A stretch of DNA of 64,000 nucleotides, from NCBI RefSeq assembly GCF_000745265.1, contig NZ_JQNN01000001.1, forward strand, positions 62,001 to 126,000. The letters run 5' to 3'. The first letter of the stretch is position 1; the number at the start of each line of letters is the position of its first letter. The translations under genes and the position numbers were made by a program. Origin of the DNA: Massilia sp. 9096. GTDB taxonomy: Bacteria; Pseudomonadota; Gammaproteobacteria; Burkholderiales; Burkholderiaceae_D. Shown piece after piece: positions 32,666 to 40,845 of this stretch. The notes beneath the pieces were generated by a model that searched no databases, was not told the DNA's origin, and saw only the letters and a program-made list of their open reading frames with translations.

Positions 32666-32851
32666 TGCGGCGTGTGGCGCTTCAGCCCGAAGGTGCAGCT
32701 GCGCGCGATGCTGTCCAACGCCCTGCACCAGGACAACGTGGCGGCATCGGCTTATGTCACCGGTAACGGTGGCGGCGGCGACGCCCTGAGCGACACCACG
32801 ATCACCCCGACCTTCGCCGTGGCGCGCGCGATGCTGGAAATGAAGTTTTAA
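32666..32851 (+). pseudogene. C-terminal remnant of a TonB-dependent receptor-like beta-barrel
   Basis: The plus strand encodes WRFSPKVQLRAMLSNALHQD and, after a Gly-rich loop, TTITPTFAVARAMLEMKF then a stop. The paired strands and the final ...LEMKF aromatic C-terminus are those of a TonB-dependent receptor's last two beta-strands. No plug or remaining barrel is present upstream, and the frame lacks a credible start. The stop overlaps the convergent serine hydrolase by 4 bases. Confidence 0.5.
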
Positions 32852-34122
32852 CGGGCAGGCTTGGGCGCCCGTACGAAGTCGTACTCCCACGACCACGGCA
32901 TGTCGTTCGGCCCCAGCACGCGCGCGGCGATGTCCGGGTACAGGCGCTCGGCGCGCGCGTCGTTGGCCAGCATGACGACGCAGCGCTGGCCGCTTTCCAT
33001 GCACAGCACCAGGTTGCCGGCGCCGTCGTCGTGGCCGCCCTTGAACCAGGCCACGCCGCTGCGGTCGCGGAAGGTCACCACGCCCAGCCCGGCGGCCAGG
33101 CGCTGCGGCCAGGTGACCGCGTGCGCGCCATCCTGCGGGGCCAGCGTCGGGAACTGGCGGGCGGAACGGATCGGGCGCCAGGCGCGCACCAGAGAGGCGC
33201 GCGCGGCGGGACTGAGGCCGTCGCCGCGCACGACCCCGGCCCACAGCCTGGCCTGGTCCTCGATGGTGGTGTCCATCGAGCCGATCGCGCTGGCGAGCAG
33301 GCGCCGTCCGTGTCCCTGCGCGCTGCCGTCAAGCGCGTAGCCGCTGGCGGCGTTGCCCGCGAAGTCGTCGCGCCAGCGCATGCTGGTGCGTTTCATGCCG
33401 AAGCGGTCGAACACGCGCCGCTGCATTTCGCGTTCCGGATCGAGCTTCAAGCCGTCCTCGATGATCAGCTGCAGGATCTGGATGCCTTCGCCCGAGTAGG
33501 CGTAGCGGTCGCCTGGCGTGAAGTGAAAGTGCGGGCGCCCGTCCGGCTCGAGCCCGCGCAGTTTGGCCAGGCCGCTGCTATGGGTCAGCAGGATGCGCGG
33601 GGTCAGCACGCGCCAGCGTTCGTCGCGCGCCAGCGAGGCGAAATCGTAGGGCGTCTTGTCGTAAGCGGGCAGCGGCTTGGGCAGCAGGCGGTCGATCGGG
33701 GTGTCGAGGTTGAGCTTGCCCTCGTCGGCCAGCTGCAGCACCATGTAGGCAAACGCGGCCTCGGTCAGCGAGGCGCCGGCCATCACGGTGTCGTGCAGCA
33801 GCGGCTGGCGCTCGGCGGCGTCGCGCCAGCCCCAGGTCTGGACGCTGCGCACCTGGCCGTCGTCGATCACCGCCACGGCCAGGCCCTGCACCTGCGCGCG
33901 CCGCATCTCGGCTTCGATGTCGGCGTAGGGCGGCGCCACCGCATGCCGGCCCGCGATCCAGGACGGCGTCAGCGTGGAAGTCACCGACTTCACCGACGAA
34001 CTCACGGAGGAAGACATCGAAGACACCGAAGGCGCCCAGGAGGGCGTCTTGCAGGCGCTCAGCAGGCAGAGCGAAAGAAAGGCAAGCGGTAGACGGCTAT
34101 TCGGCAGGAAGGGTTTGGTCAT
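32848..34122 (-). CDS. Lipoprotein serine hydrolase of the beta-lactamase/class C fold with altered SxxK
   Basis: 424 residues. Lipoprotein signal with lipobox LLSAC (Cys 24), then a Ser-rich linker (~28-55) and a beta-lactamase-family (PF00144) domain. The nucleophile motif reads AGASLTEAAF: Ser118 is present, but the general-base Lys of SxxK is Glu121 (codon GAG). The second motif is YSG (209-211) and the third WFKGGH. With the Lys replaced, normal acylation chemistry is doubtful, so it may be inactive or use a different mechanism. ATG at 34122 (GAGA about 8 bases upstream); longer frames to 34161 lack support. Confidence 0.85.
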   Translation of the reverse strand: MTKPFLPNSRLPLAFLSLCLLSACKTPSWAPSVSSMSSSVSSSVKSVTSTLTPSWIAGRHAVAPPYADIEAEMRRAQVQGLAVAVIDDGQVRSVQTWGWRDAAERQPLLHDTVMAGASLTEAAFAYMVLQLADEGKLNLDTPIDRLLPKPLPAYDKTPYDFASLARDERWRVLTPRILLTHSSGLAKLRGLEPDGRPHFHFTPGDRYAYSGEGIQILQLIIEDGLKLDPEREMQRRVFDRFGMKRTSMRWRDDFAGNAASGYALDGSAQGHGRRLLASAIGSMDTTIEDQARLWAGVVRGDGLSPAARASLVRAWRPIRSARQFPTLAPQDGAHAVTWPQRLAAGLGVVTFRDRSGVAWFKGGHDDGAGNLVLCMESGQRCVVMLANDARAERLYPDIAARVLGPNDMPWSWEYDFVRAPKPAR

Positions 34123-34224
34123 CGGCATTCTCGGGACGGCGTACGCCCGCCATGATGCCACAGTCTTGTTCAGTTACCGTCATCCGCGCCCTGTGAGCCG
34201 GGCTTGCCGCGCCGCGCCATCGAG

Positions 34225-34259
34225 CGCTCCGTGCGCCCCAGGCGAGCGCGCACGGAGCG
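34225..34259 (-). terminator. Strong hairpin downstream of the aldehyde oxidoreductase operon
   Basis: A perfect 12-bp stem CGCTCCGTGCGC / GCGCACGGAGCG with an 11-base loop, 13 bases after the last operon stop. It lacks a T-run, so it may stabilise the 3' end or work with Rho. Confidence 0.5.
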
Positions 34260-34272
34260 TGTGGGGCGCCGA

Positions 34273-36579
34273 TCAGCCCTGTACCGGCACCGAGCGGTCG
34301 CCGAGCAGGATCTTGTCCGGCGTGATCGGCGTACTGCGCAGGCGCTTGCCGGTGGCGTGGAAGATCGCGTTGGCGACCGCGGCCGCCACGCCGACGATGC
34401 CGATCTCGCCCACGCCCTTGGCGCCCAGCTGCTTGCTGACGATCCGGTCTTCTTCCTCGGCGAAGATCACCTGGATGTCGTGGATGTCGGCGTTGGTCGC
34501 CACGTGGTACTCCGAGAAGTTGTGGTTCATGAAGCGGCCCAGGCGGTGGTCGCTGAAGGTCTCCTCGTGCAGCGCCTGGCTGATGCCCCACACCACGGCG
34601 CCGCTGATCTGGCTGGCCGCGGCCTTGGCGTTGATGATGCGTCCGCCCGCGACCGCGCTGACCGCACGCGTGACGCGCACGATGCCGAGCTGCTCGTTGA
34701 CGCGCACTTCGACGAACACGGCCGAGTGCACCGCACGCGTGAACTTGCGCTGCTTGAGCATCTGCGGCGTCATCAGGAACTTTTCCTCGACCCGGTCCTT
34801 GCCCGCGTGCGCCAGGATCTCGCTCAAGAGGATGCCGTTGTCCGGCTGGCCGCGCAGGTGCAGGCGACCATCGTTGAATTCGACTTCGCGTTCCTTGAGG
34901 CGCTTGAAGATCGAGTCCGGCATCGACTGCGCCATCTTCAGCAGCGTGGCCTTGAGCTTGTCGCAGGCGCCGGCCACGCCCGAGCCGACCGTGGCCACGT
35001 GCGAGGAACCGCCTTCGATCGGCGCCAGCGGCAGCGTCGAGTCGCCCAGCTGGAAGGTGACCTGTTCGAGCGGCAGGCCGAGGCGCTCGGCGGCGATGAT
35101 CGACATCGCGGTGTAGGTGCCGGTGCCGATGTCGGACGCGGCGCTGGAGACCACCAGGCGGCCGTCGGCATGCAGCACGGCCGAGACGCGCGCCACCATC
35201 ACCAGCGAATCCCACATGCCGGTCGCCATGCCCCAGCCGACCAGTTCCTCGCCCTCGCGCATCGAACGCGGCTCGAGCGGGCGCTGGTCCCAGCCGAAGC
35301 GCTCGGCGCCGAGCCGGTAGCACTGGCGCAGTTCCTTGCTGGAGTAGGGCTTGTCGTCGAGCGGGTTCTTCTCGGCGTAGTTCACCAGGCGCAGTTCGAG
35401 CGGGTCCATCTTGAGTTCGTAGGCCAGTTCGTCCATCGCCACTTCGAGCGCATGCATGCCGTGGGCCGCGCCCGGCGCGCGCATGTCGAGCGGGCTGAAA
35501 CGGTCCTGGCCGACCAGCTTGTAGCCGAGGTGGATGTTGTCGCAGGCGTACAGCTGGCCGGACCAGTTGACCACGACCTCGACATAGTCTTCCAGGCGCG
35601 AGGTCTCGGCGATGGCCTCGTGCCAGATCGCCTGCAGCTTGCCGTCGGGATTGGCGGCGAGCTTGACCTTCTGCCAGGTCTCGGGACGGTGGCCGAAGCT
35701 GAACATCTGCTGGCGCGTGAGCACCACGCGCACCGAGCGCTTCAGGTGCAGCGCCCCCATCACCGCCAGCGGCAGCTGGTATTGCGGGCGCAGGCCCGAG
35801 CCGAAGGCGCCGCCGACGTACGGGTTGCGCACCGTGACCTTGTTTTTTGAAAGGCCGAAGGCGTGCGAGACGTACCAGCGGCTGTTCTGCGAGCTCTGCG
35901 TCTTGTCGTAGACGGTCAGGTGGCCGTCCTCGCCGTAGATGACGGTCGAGGCGAACATCTCCATCGGGTTGTGGTGCTCGACGCCGTTGAAGTACTCGGA
36001 CGCGATCTTGACCGGCGCGGCTTCGAAGGCCTGGTCCGCGTCGCCCTTCGAGCTGGGCGGCGTGAAGCCGGCCTTGAGCGGACGCGGCTTGTAGGCCTGG
36101 TCGAGGCGCTCGAGCAAGCGCGTGTCGTGTTCTTTCACGTCGTAGGTGGCGCTCACCAGCGCGGCGGCGTAGCGCGCGGCTTCGAAGGTCTCGGCGACCA
36201 CCAGCGCGATCGGCTGGCCGCTATAGAAGATCTCGTCGGAGAACAAGGGGCGGAACGGCGAACCGCTAGGGGCCGTCATGTCCTTGTAGGCCAGGTCGTT
36301 CGAGCGCATCTTCGGGCGGTTGTCATGGGTCAGCACGTCGAGCACGCCCGGCACGGCCTTGGCCTTGTCGATGTCGATCTGCTTGATGCGGCCCTTGGCC
36401 ACGGTGCCGCTGACGACCACGCCATAAGCCAGGTCGGGCGCGCCTTCCTCGGCGGCGTACTTGGCCTGGCCGGTGACCTTGGCGCGGCCGTCCACGCGCG
36501 ACACCGCCATGCCGCTGTGCACGCGGCCGGTGCCGGCGGGGGCGCTCGGGGCGCGCAGTTCGGGGATCAGGTCGGTCAT
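34273..36579 (-). CDS. paoC: Molybdenum-cofactor subunit of a PaoABC-type aldehyde oxidoreductase
   Basis: 768-residue catalytic subunit of the xanthine-oxidase family, binding molybdopterin (cytosine dinucleotide form in PaoC) and oxidising aldehydes. Seen: SRVDGRAKVTGQAKYAAE (N-terminal domain), MEMFASTVIYGEDG, NPYVGGAFGSGL (Mo pocket), DMRAPGAAHGMHALE, DIGTGTYTAM, and near the C-terminus KQLGAKGVGEIGIVG with the catalytic Glu. It starts on the ATGA overlap with the FAD subunit. Together with its neighbours it forms paoA-paoB-paoC; the XdhC-like maturation gene (paoD) found in Escherichia coli is not next to it. Confidence 0.92.
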   Translation of the reverse strand: MTDLIPELRAPSAPAGTGRVHSGMAVSRVDGRAKVTGQAKYAAEEGAPDLAYGVVVSGTVAKGRIKQIDIDKAKAVPGVLDVLTHDNRPKMRSNDLAYKDMTAPSGSPFRPLFSDEIFYSGQPIALVVAETFEAARYAAALVSATYDVKEHDTRLLERLDQAYKPRPLKAGFTPPSSKGDADQAFEAAPVKIASEYFNGVEHHNPMEMFASTVIYGEDGHLTVYDKTQSSQNSRWYVSHAFGLSKNKVTVRNPYVGGAFGSGLRPQYQLPLAVMGALHLKRSVRVVLTRQQMFSFGHRPETWQKVKLAANPDGKLQAIWHEAIAETSRLEDYVEVVVNWSGQLYACDNIHLGYKLVGQDRFSPLDMRAPGAAHGMHALEVAMDELAYELKMDPLELRLVNYAEKNPLDDKPYSSKELRQCYRLGAERFGWDQRPLEPRSMREGEELVGWGMATGMWDSLVMVARVSAVLHADGRLVVSSAASDIGTGTYTAMSIIAAERLGLPLEQVTFQLGDSTLPLAPIEGGSSHVATVGSGVAGACDKLKATLLKMAQSMPDSIFKRLKEREVEFNDGRLHLRGQPDNGILLSEILAHAGKDRVEEKFLMTPQMLKQRKFTRAVHSAVFVEVRVNEQLGIVRVTRAVSAVAGGRIINAKAAASQISGAVVWGISQALHEETFSDHRLGRFMNHNFSEYHVATNADIHDIQVIFAEEEDRIVSKQLGAKGVGEIGIVGVAAAVANAIFHATGKRLRSTPITPDKILLGDRSVPVQG

Positions 36580-37619
36580 GGGCGTTCTCCCTTGGCGTAG
36601 TCGGTGCCTTTGGCGGCGGTCTGCAAGGCTTGCACGATGGCGTTGTGCGCCAGCGGCACCTTGAAGTCGTTCTGGCCGTAGCCGCGCGCGCCCTGCAGGA
36701 TGCGGGTCGCCGCTTCCTTGAAGGCGGCGTCGGTGGCCAGCTTGCCTTCGAGCGCCCCTTCGGCTTCCTCGACGCGCCACGGCTTGTGGGCGACGCCGCC
36801 CAGCGCGATGCGCGCCGCGCGGATGGTGCCGCCTTCGTCGACGTCGAGCGCGGCCGCGACCGAGACCAGCGCGAACGCATACGACAGGCGGTCGCGCACC
36901 TTGATATAGGCGCTGTGCGCGGCGAAGCGGCTGGCGTCCGGCAGCGTGATGTGGGTGATCAGCTCGTCCGGGCGCAGGTTGGTGTCGATCTCGGGCTGGT
37001 CGCCGGGCAGGCGGTGGAACTCGGCGAACGGGATCGTGCGCGCACCGTCGCGCGAGCGCACGTGCACGGTCGCGTCGAGCGCGCGCAGGGCCACGCACAT
37101 GTCGGACGGATGGGTGGCGATGCATTTCTCGCTGGCGCCGAGGATCGCCAGCTGGCGGTTGACGCCGGCCTTGGCCGGGCAGCCGGTGCCGGGTTCGCGC
37201 TTGTTGCAGGGCGTGCCGACGTCGTAGAAGTAGACGCAGCGGGTGCGTTGCAGCAGGTTGCCGCCGTTGGTGGCCATGTTACGCAGCTGCGGCGAGGCCG
37301 CGGCCAGCATCGCGCTCGACAGCAGCGGATAGCGCTCGCGCACCTTGGCGTCGTAGGCGGTGTCGGCGTTGCGGGCCAGGGCGCCCAGGCGCAGGCCGCC
37401 ATCGTCCGTGTCGTCGATGCTGTCCAGGCCCTCGCCGGAGATCGCATTGATGTCGACCACAGCGGCCGGGTGCATCACGCCTTCCTTCATCAGGTCGAAC
37501 AGGTTGGTGCCGCCGGCGACGGGACGGATTGCAGTGTCGAAGTCGGCACCGCCATCCGCGGCCAGCGCGGCCAGCACGCCATCGATGTCCTTGGGTTGGG
37601 TAAAGGCGAACGGATTCAT
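36576..37619 (-). CDS. paoB: FAD / [4Fe-4S] subunit of a PaoABC-type aldehyde oxidoreductase
   Basis: 347 residues. CO-dehydrogenase flavoprotein fold: AGGTNLFDLMKEGV (FAD-binding), LSSAMLAAASPQLRNMATNGGNLLQRTRC. The segment RTRCVYFYD...PCNKREPGTGCPA carries the extra cysteines that hold the [4Fe-4S] cluster specific to PaoB/YagS-type subunits. C-terminal domain: RLSYAFALVSVAAALD. Overlaps both operon neighbours by 4 bases (ATGA), so the three subunits are translationally coupled. Confidence 0.93.
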   Translation of the reverse strand: MNPFAFTQPKDIDGVLAALAADGGADFDTAIRPVAGGTNLFDLMKEGVMHPAAVVDINAISGEGLDSIDDTDDGGLRLGALARNADTAYDAKVRERYPLLSSAMLAAASPQLRNMATNGGNLLQRTRCVYFYDVGTPCNKREPGTGCPAKAGVNRQLAILGASEKCIATHPSDMCVALRALDATVHVRSRDGARTIPFAEFHRLPGDQPEIDTNLRPDELITHITLPDASRFAAHSAYIKVRDRLSYAFALVSVAAALDVDEGGTIRAARIALGGVAHKPWRVEEAEGALEGKLATDAAFKEAATRILQGARGYGQNDFKVPLAHNAIVQALQTAAKGTDYAKGERP

Positions 37620-38158
37620 GCGAGCACCGCCCCGGTCGTGAAACCGTCCTTGCCGTCGACGGCGGCGCCGGCCGGCTTGTTGTCCTGGATGCCCATCACC
37701 TGGATCACCGCCTGGGCGATCTGCGGGTAAGCGCCGCAACGGCAGATGTTGCCGCTCATGAGTTCGCGCACGTCGTCCACGGTCTTGGCCTGGCCTTCCT
37801 TGATCAGGCCCGCGGCCGAGCAGATCTGGCCCGGCGTGCAGTAGCCGCACTGGAAGGCGTCGTGGTCGATGAAGGCTTGCTGCAGTGGATGCAGGTCGTC
37901 GCCCTCGGCCATGCCCTCGATGGTGGTGATCTCGTGACCGTTCTGCATGACGGCCAGCGTCAGGCAGCTGTTCACGCGGCGGCCATCCACGAGCACGGTG
38001 CAGGCGCCGCATTGGCCGTGGTCGCAGCCTTTCTTGGTGCCGGTCAATCCGGCGCGTTCGCGCAGCAGGTCGAGCAGGGTAACCCAGGACTCGACGTCGA
38101 ATTCCTGGTCCTGCCCGTTGATGCGCAGCCGGATGGGGTGGTGCTGGTGGAGATCCAT
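37616..38158 (-). CDS. paoA: [2Fe-2S] subunit of a PaoABC-type aldehyde oxidoreductase
   Basis: 180 residues with two [2Fe-2S] clusters. Plant-ferredoxin type: GCDHGQCGACTVLVDGRRVNSC. Helical type: CGYCTPGQICSA and NICRCGAYPQI. In E. coli the PaoA subunit has a Tat signal; here the ATG at 38158 (AAGGA 7 bases upstream) gives MDLHQHHPIRLRINGQD with no export signal. The open frame extends to 38227 without adding a Tat motif, so the complex is probably cytoplasmic. First gene of the operon. Confidence 0.93.
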   Translation of the reverse strand: MDLHQHHPIRLRINGQDQEFDVESWVTLLDLLRERAGLTGTKKGCDHGQCGACTVLVDGRRVNSCLTLAVMQNGHEITTIEGMAEGDDLHPLQQAFIDHDAFQCGYCTPGQICSAAGLIKEGQAKTVDDVRELMSGNICRCGAYPQIAQAVIQVMGIQDNKPAGAAVDGKDGFTTGAVLA

Positions 38159-38541
38159 GGCCGTCCTTTCGTGAGCGAAGGCTAAACCATACGAGTCCGG
38201 CGGTTTCGGCTCGGTTAGATTACGCACACAATGTAGCGGGCTGAAACCTCATGTGAAGGAAATCCCACGAATGCGTAGTTTTATTGTGAAAAATAGCAGT
38301 ATGTAAATTTTGAACATGCAAAAACGGTTAAACTATCCACAATGATTAATTCCGATGCGCACTAACGGAACTGTTGCGGAAACGTCTTTCTCCAAGGAAA
38401 GATATGGCTGAGATAGCGGACATGCCAAGGGTAATCAGATAGAATTTCGTATCGCGGGCGCGTCCGTCGTTTCACATTGCCGACTCAGGGCCGCATCCAG
38501 CTCATACTTTTCTTCTTTGCCCCGCGCGGGCAGGATGCTTC
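38159..38541. other. Divergent intergenic region between paoABC and a diguanylate cyclase
   Basis: 383 bp without a gene. Bases 38220-38450 are AT-rich for this genome (runs such as TTTATTGTGAAAAA and ATGTAAATTTTGAACATG), consistent with promoters in both directions. TTGAAC at 38310-38315 is a possible plus-strand -35. No repeat or operator was convincing by eye. Confidence 0.5.
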
Positions 38542-40449
38542 ATGCTCAGTCAACAAGAACTCGCGGAACAGGAACGCGTCAAGGCACTGCACGCTCTCGG
38601 CGTTCTCGATACGCCCCAGGAAGATCGCTTCGACCGCTTCACGCGGCTGGCTTCGGCCGCCTTCGACACGCCGATCGCCCTGGTGTCGCTGGTCGATTGC
38701 GAGCGCCAGTGGTTCAAGTCGTGCATCGGCGTCGACTTCAAGGAAACCTCGCGTTCGCTCGCCTTTTGCAGCCATGCGGTCGCGCTCGACGACATGCTGG
38801 TGGTCGACGACACCCATCTGGACGACCGCTTCCGCGAGCACCCGCTGGTGCTGGGCGCACCCTTCATCCGCTTCTACGCTGGCCAGCCGATCTACAGCCT
38901 GGACGGGCAACCGCTGGGCACCCTGTGCGTCCTCGACGTTCGCCCGCGCCAGCTCGACGAGCTTGGGCGGCGCATGCTGCGCGACCTGGCGCGCATGGTC
39001 CAGGACGAATTGAACCGTCCGGTGATCGTGGCGGCGCGCGATGCCGCCCAGCAGGCGCTGCTGGAACTGAACGTGCGCCTCGAGCAGCGCGTGCAGGAGC
39101 GCACCGCCGAGCTGCACGCCAAGAACGTCGCGCTCGATCAGGAAGCGGCCCGCCGCATCGCGTTTCAAGAGCAGCTGCGCCAGAAGCAGGAGCTGCTCGA
39201 CGCCGTGCTCGAGACGGTCGACATGGCGGTGGCCGCCTGCGATGCCGAGGGCAATCTGACCCTGTTCAACCAGGCCGCGCGCGAGTTCCACGGCGTGGAC
39301 GCCGCCGCCATCCCCATGGCCGAGTGGCCTTCGTATTACAGCCTGTACGCCGAGGACGGCCTGACCCCGATGACGCTCGAGATGGTGCCGCTGGCGCGGG
39401 CGCTGGGCGGCGAGCAGGTGCAGGACGTGCCGATGACCATCGTGGCCGCCGGCGCCGCGCCGCGGCGCGTGCTGGCCAGCGGCCGCGCGCTCAAGTGCGC
39501 CAGCGGCAAACCGCTGGGCGCGGTGGTGGCGATCAAGGACGTGACCGAGCTGTCCGACTCGCGCGCGCGTGCGATCGAGAGCCAGGAATGGCTGCGCACC
39601 ATCGCCGACAACGTGCCGGCGCTGATCGCCTACATCGACACGCGCCAGCGCTATCGCTTCGCCAACGACCGCTACCGCGAATGGTTCGGCGTGCGCAGCG
39701 AGAACATGGTCGGCAAGACCGTGCTCGAGGCGATGGGCGAGGCTTTCTACACGCCGCGCCGCGAAGCGATCGAGCGCTGCCTGAAAGGCCACGGCTCGCA
39801 CATCGAGATCGAGGAAGAGCGCCGCGGCCGCAAGCGCGTGATCAGCTCGACCTATCTGCCGCACCTGCGCGACGGCGTGGTGCAGGGCGTGTACGTGCTG
39901 TCGCTGGATGCGACCTCGGCGCGCGAATACGAGCGCCAACTGCACGCGCTGGCCCATTCCGACCACCTGACCGGCCTGCCCAACCGGCGCGACTACGAAG
40001 AGCGCCTGACCCAGGCGATCGGCCGTTCGCGCCGCAGCGGCATGGCGCTGGCCCTGGTCTACCTCGACGTCGACAACTTCAAGCAGATCAACGACAGCCT
40101 CGGCCACGCGGTCGGCGACGTCGTGCTGCGCATGGTGGCGCAGCGCCTGACCGCGGCGGTGCGCAGTACCGACACCGTGGCGCGCCTGGCGGGCGACGAG
40201 TTCGTGATCGTGCTCGAGCACGTCGGCTCGCCGCTCGAGTGCGAGCGCATCGCCGCCAAGCTGCTCGACGCGGTGCGTCCGGAGATGGGAGTCGACGGCC
40301 AGACCTTGAAGGTCACCACCAGCATGGGCATCGCATGGTGCCCGCGCGCCGAGCAGGCGTCGCTGACCCACGCCGCCGACGACGCGCTCTACCAGTCCAA
40401 GCGCGCCGGCCGCGACACCGCGACCGTGGTGGCGCTGCGCGCGTCCTGA
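38542..40449 (+). CDS. GAF-PAS-PAS diguanylate cyclase
   Basis: 635 residues, soluble. A GAF domain (~25-160, ERQWFKSCIGVDFKETSRSLAFCSHAV, as in phytochrome-like light/redox GAFs without the bilin Cys assigned) is followed by a coiled-coil (~165-215, LEQRVQERTAELHAKN). Then two PAS domains (~220-345 and ~350-470) and a C-terminal GGDEF domain (~475-630) with LTGLPNRR, LVYLDVDNFKQINDSLGH and active-site AGDEF. The A-for-G change in the GGDEF motif is common in active enzymes. It synthesises c-di-GMP in response to an unknown cytoplasmic signal. Single gene. Confidence 0.93.
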   Translation: MLSQQELAEQERVKALHALGVLDTPQEDRFDRFTRLASAAFDTPIALVSLVDCERQWFKSCIGVDFKETSRSLAFCSHAVALDDMLVVDDTHLDDRFREHPLVLGAPFIRFYAGQPIYSLDGQPLGTLCVLDVRPRQLDELGRRMLRDLARMVQDELNRPVIVAARDAAQQALLELNVRLEQRVQERTAELHAKNVALDQEAARRIAFQEQLRQKQELLDAVLETVDMAVAACDAEGNLTLFNQAAREFHGVDAAAIPMAEWPSYYSLYAEDGLTPMTLEMVPLARALGGEQVQDVPMTIVAAGAAPRRVLASGRALKCASGKPLGAVVAIKDVTELSDSRARAIESQEWLRTIADNVPALIAYIDTRQRYRFANDRYREWFGVRSENMVGKTVLEAMGEAFYTPRREAIERCLKGHGSHIEIEEERRGRKRVISSTYLPHLRDGVVQGVYVLSLDATSAREYERQLHALAHSDHLTGLPNRRDYEERLTQAIGRSRRSGMALALVYLDVDNFKQINDSLGHAVGDVVLRMVAQRLTAAVRSTDTVARLAGDEFVIVLEHVGSPLECERIAAKLLDAVRPEMGVDGQTLKVTTSMGIAWCPRAEQASLTHAADDALYQSKRAGRDTATVVALRAS

Positions 40450-40545
40450 TCCAACCCTGAGCCGGACGCAAACGCCCGGCGCCAGGCCGGGCTAGTCCGC
40501 AGCCCGAGCTGGCCCGGACCGTGCCTTTGGCGTGTCTGGCTTGTC

Positions 40546-40755
40546 TCAGCCGTGCTGGCGTTGCGGCTGCTGCGGCGCGGTTGCGGCGGTCGCCGCCTGC
40601 TTGTCGTGTTCCTGCCTGGCTTGCGCGTCGTGCGCCACCTGGTTCTTGCGGGTCTGCTGGATCAGGGTCTCGTCGCGCGCGGCGTGGGCGAACGAAGCGC
40701 TCAGGGAAAGGGTGACGACTGCGGCGAGCAGGGCGGCAAGGCGATACGATTTCAT
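40546..40755 (-). CDS. Small exported protein of unknown function
   Basis: 69 residues. Clear signal peptide (MKSYRLAALLAAVVTLSLSASFAHA, cleavage near 25) and a hydrophilic mature part rich in Gln, Ala and His (QQTRKNQVAHDAQARQEHDK, QQPQRQHG). AAGGA lies 7 bases before the ATG. It sits 90 bases after the porin gene on the same strand, with a GC-rich hairpin (40806-40836) between. No family recognised. Confidence 0.62.
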   Translation of the reverse strand: MKSYRLAALLAAVVTLSLSASFAHAARDETLIQQTRKNQVAHDAQARQEHDKQAATAATAPQQPQRQHG

Positions 40756-40845
40756 GACGGTCCTTCGTAAGCGGGGACGCGCGGATGGCGCGTTCCGTTA
40801 GGGAAGCCGGCCGCTGGGCTGTTGGCCGCGGCCGGCCATTACGGT

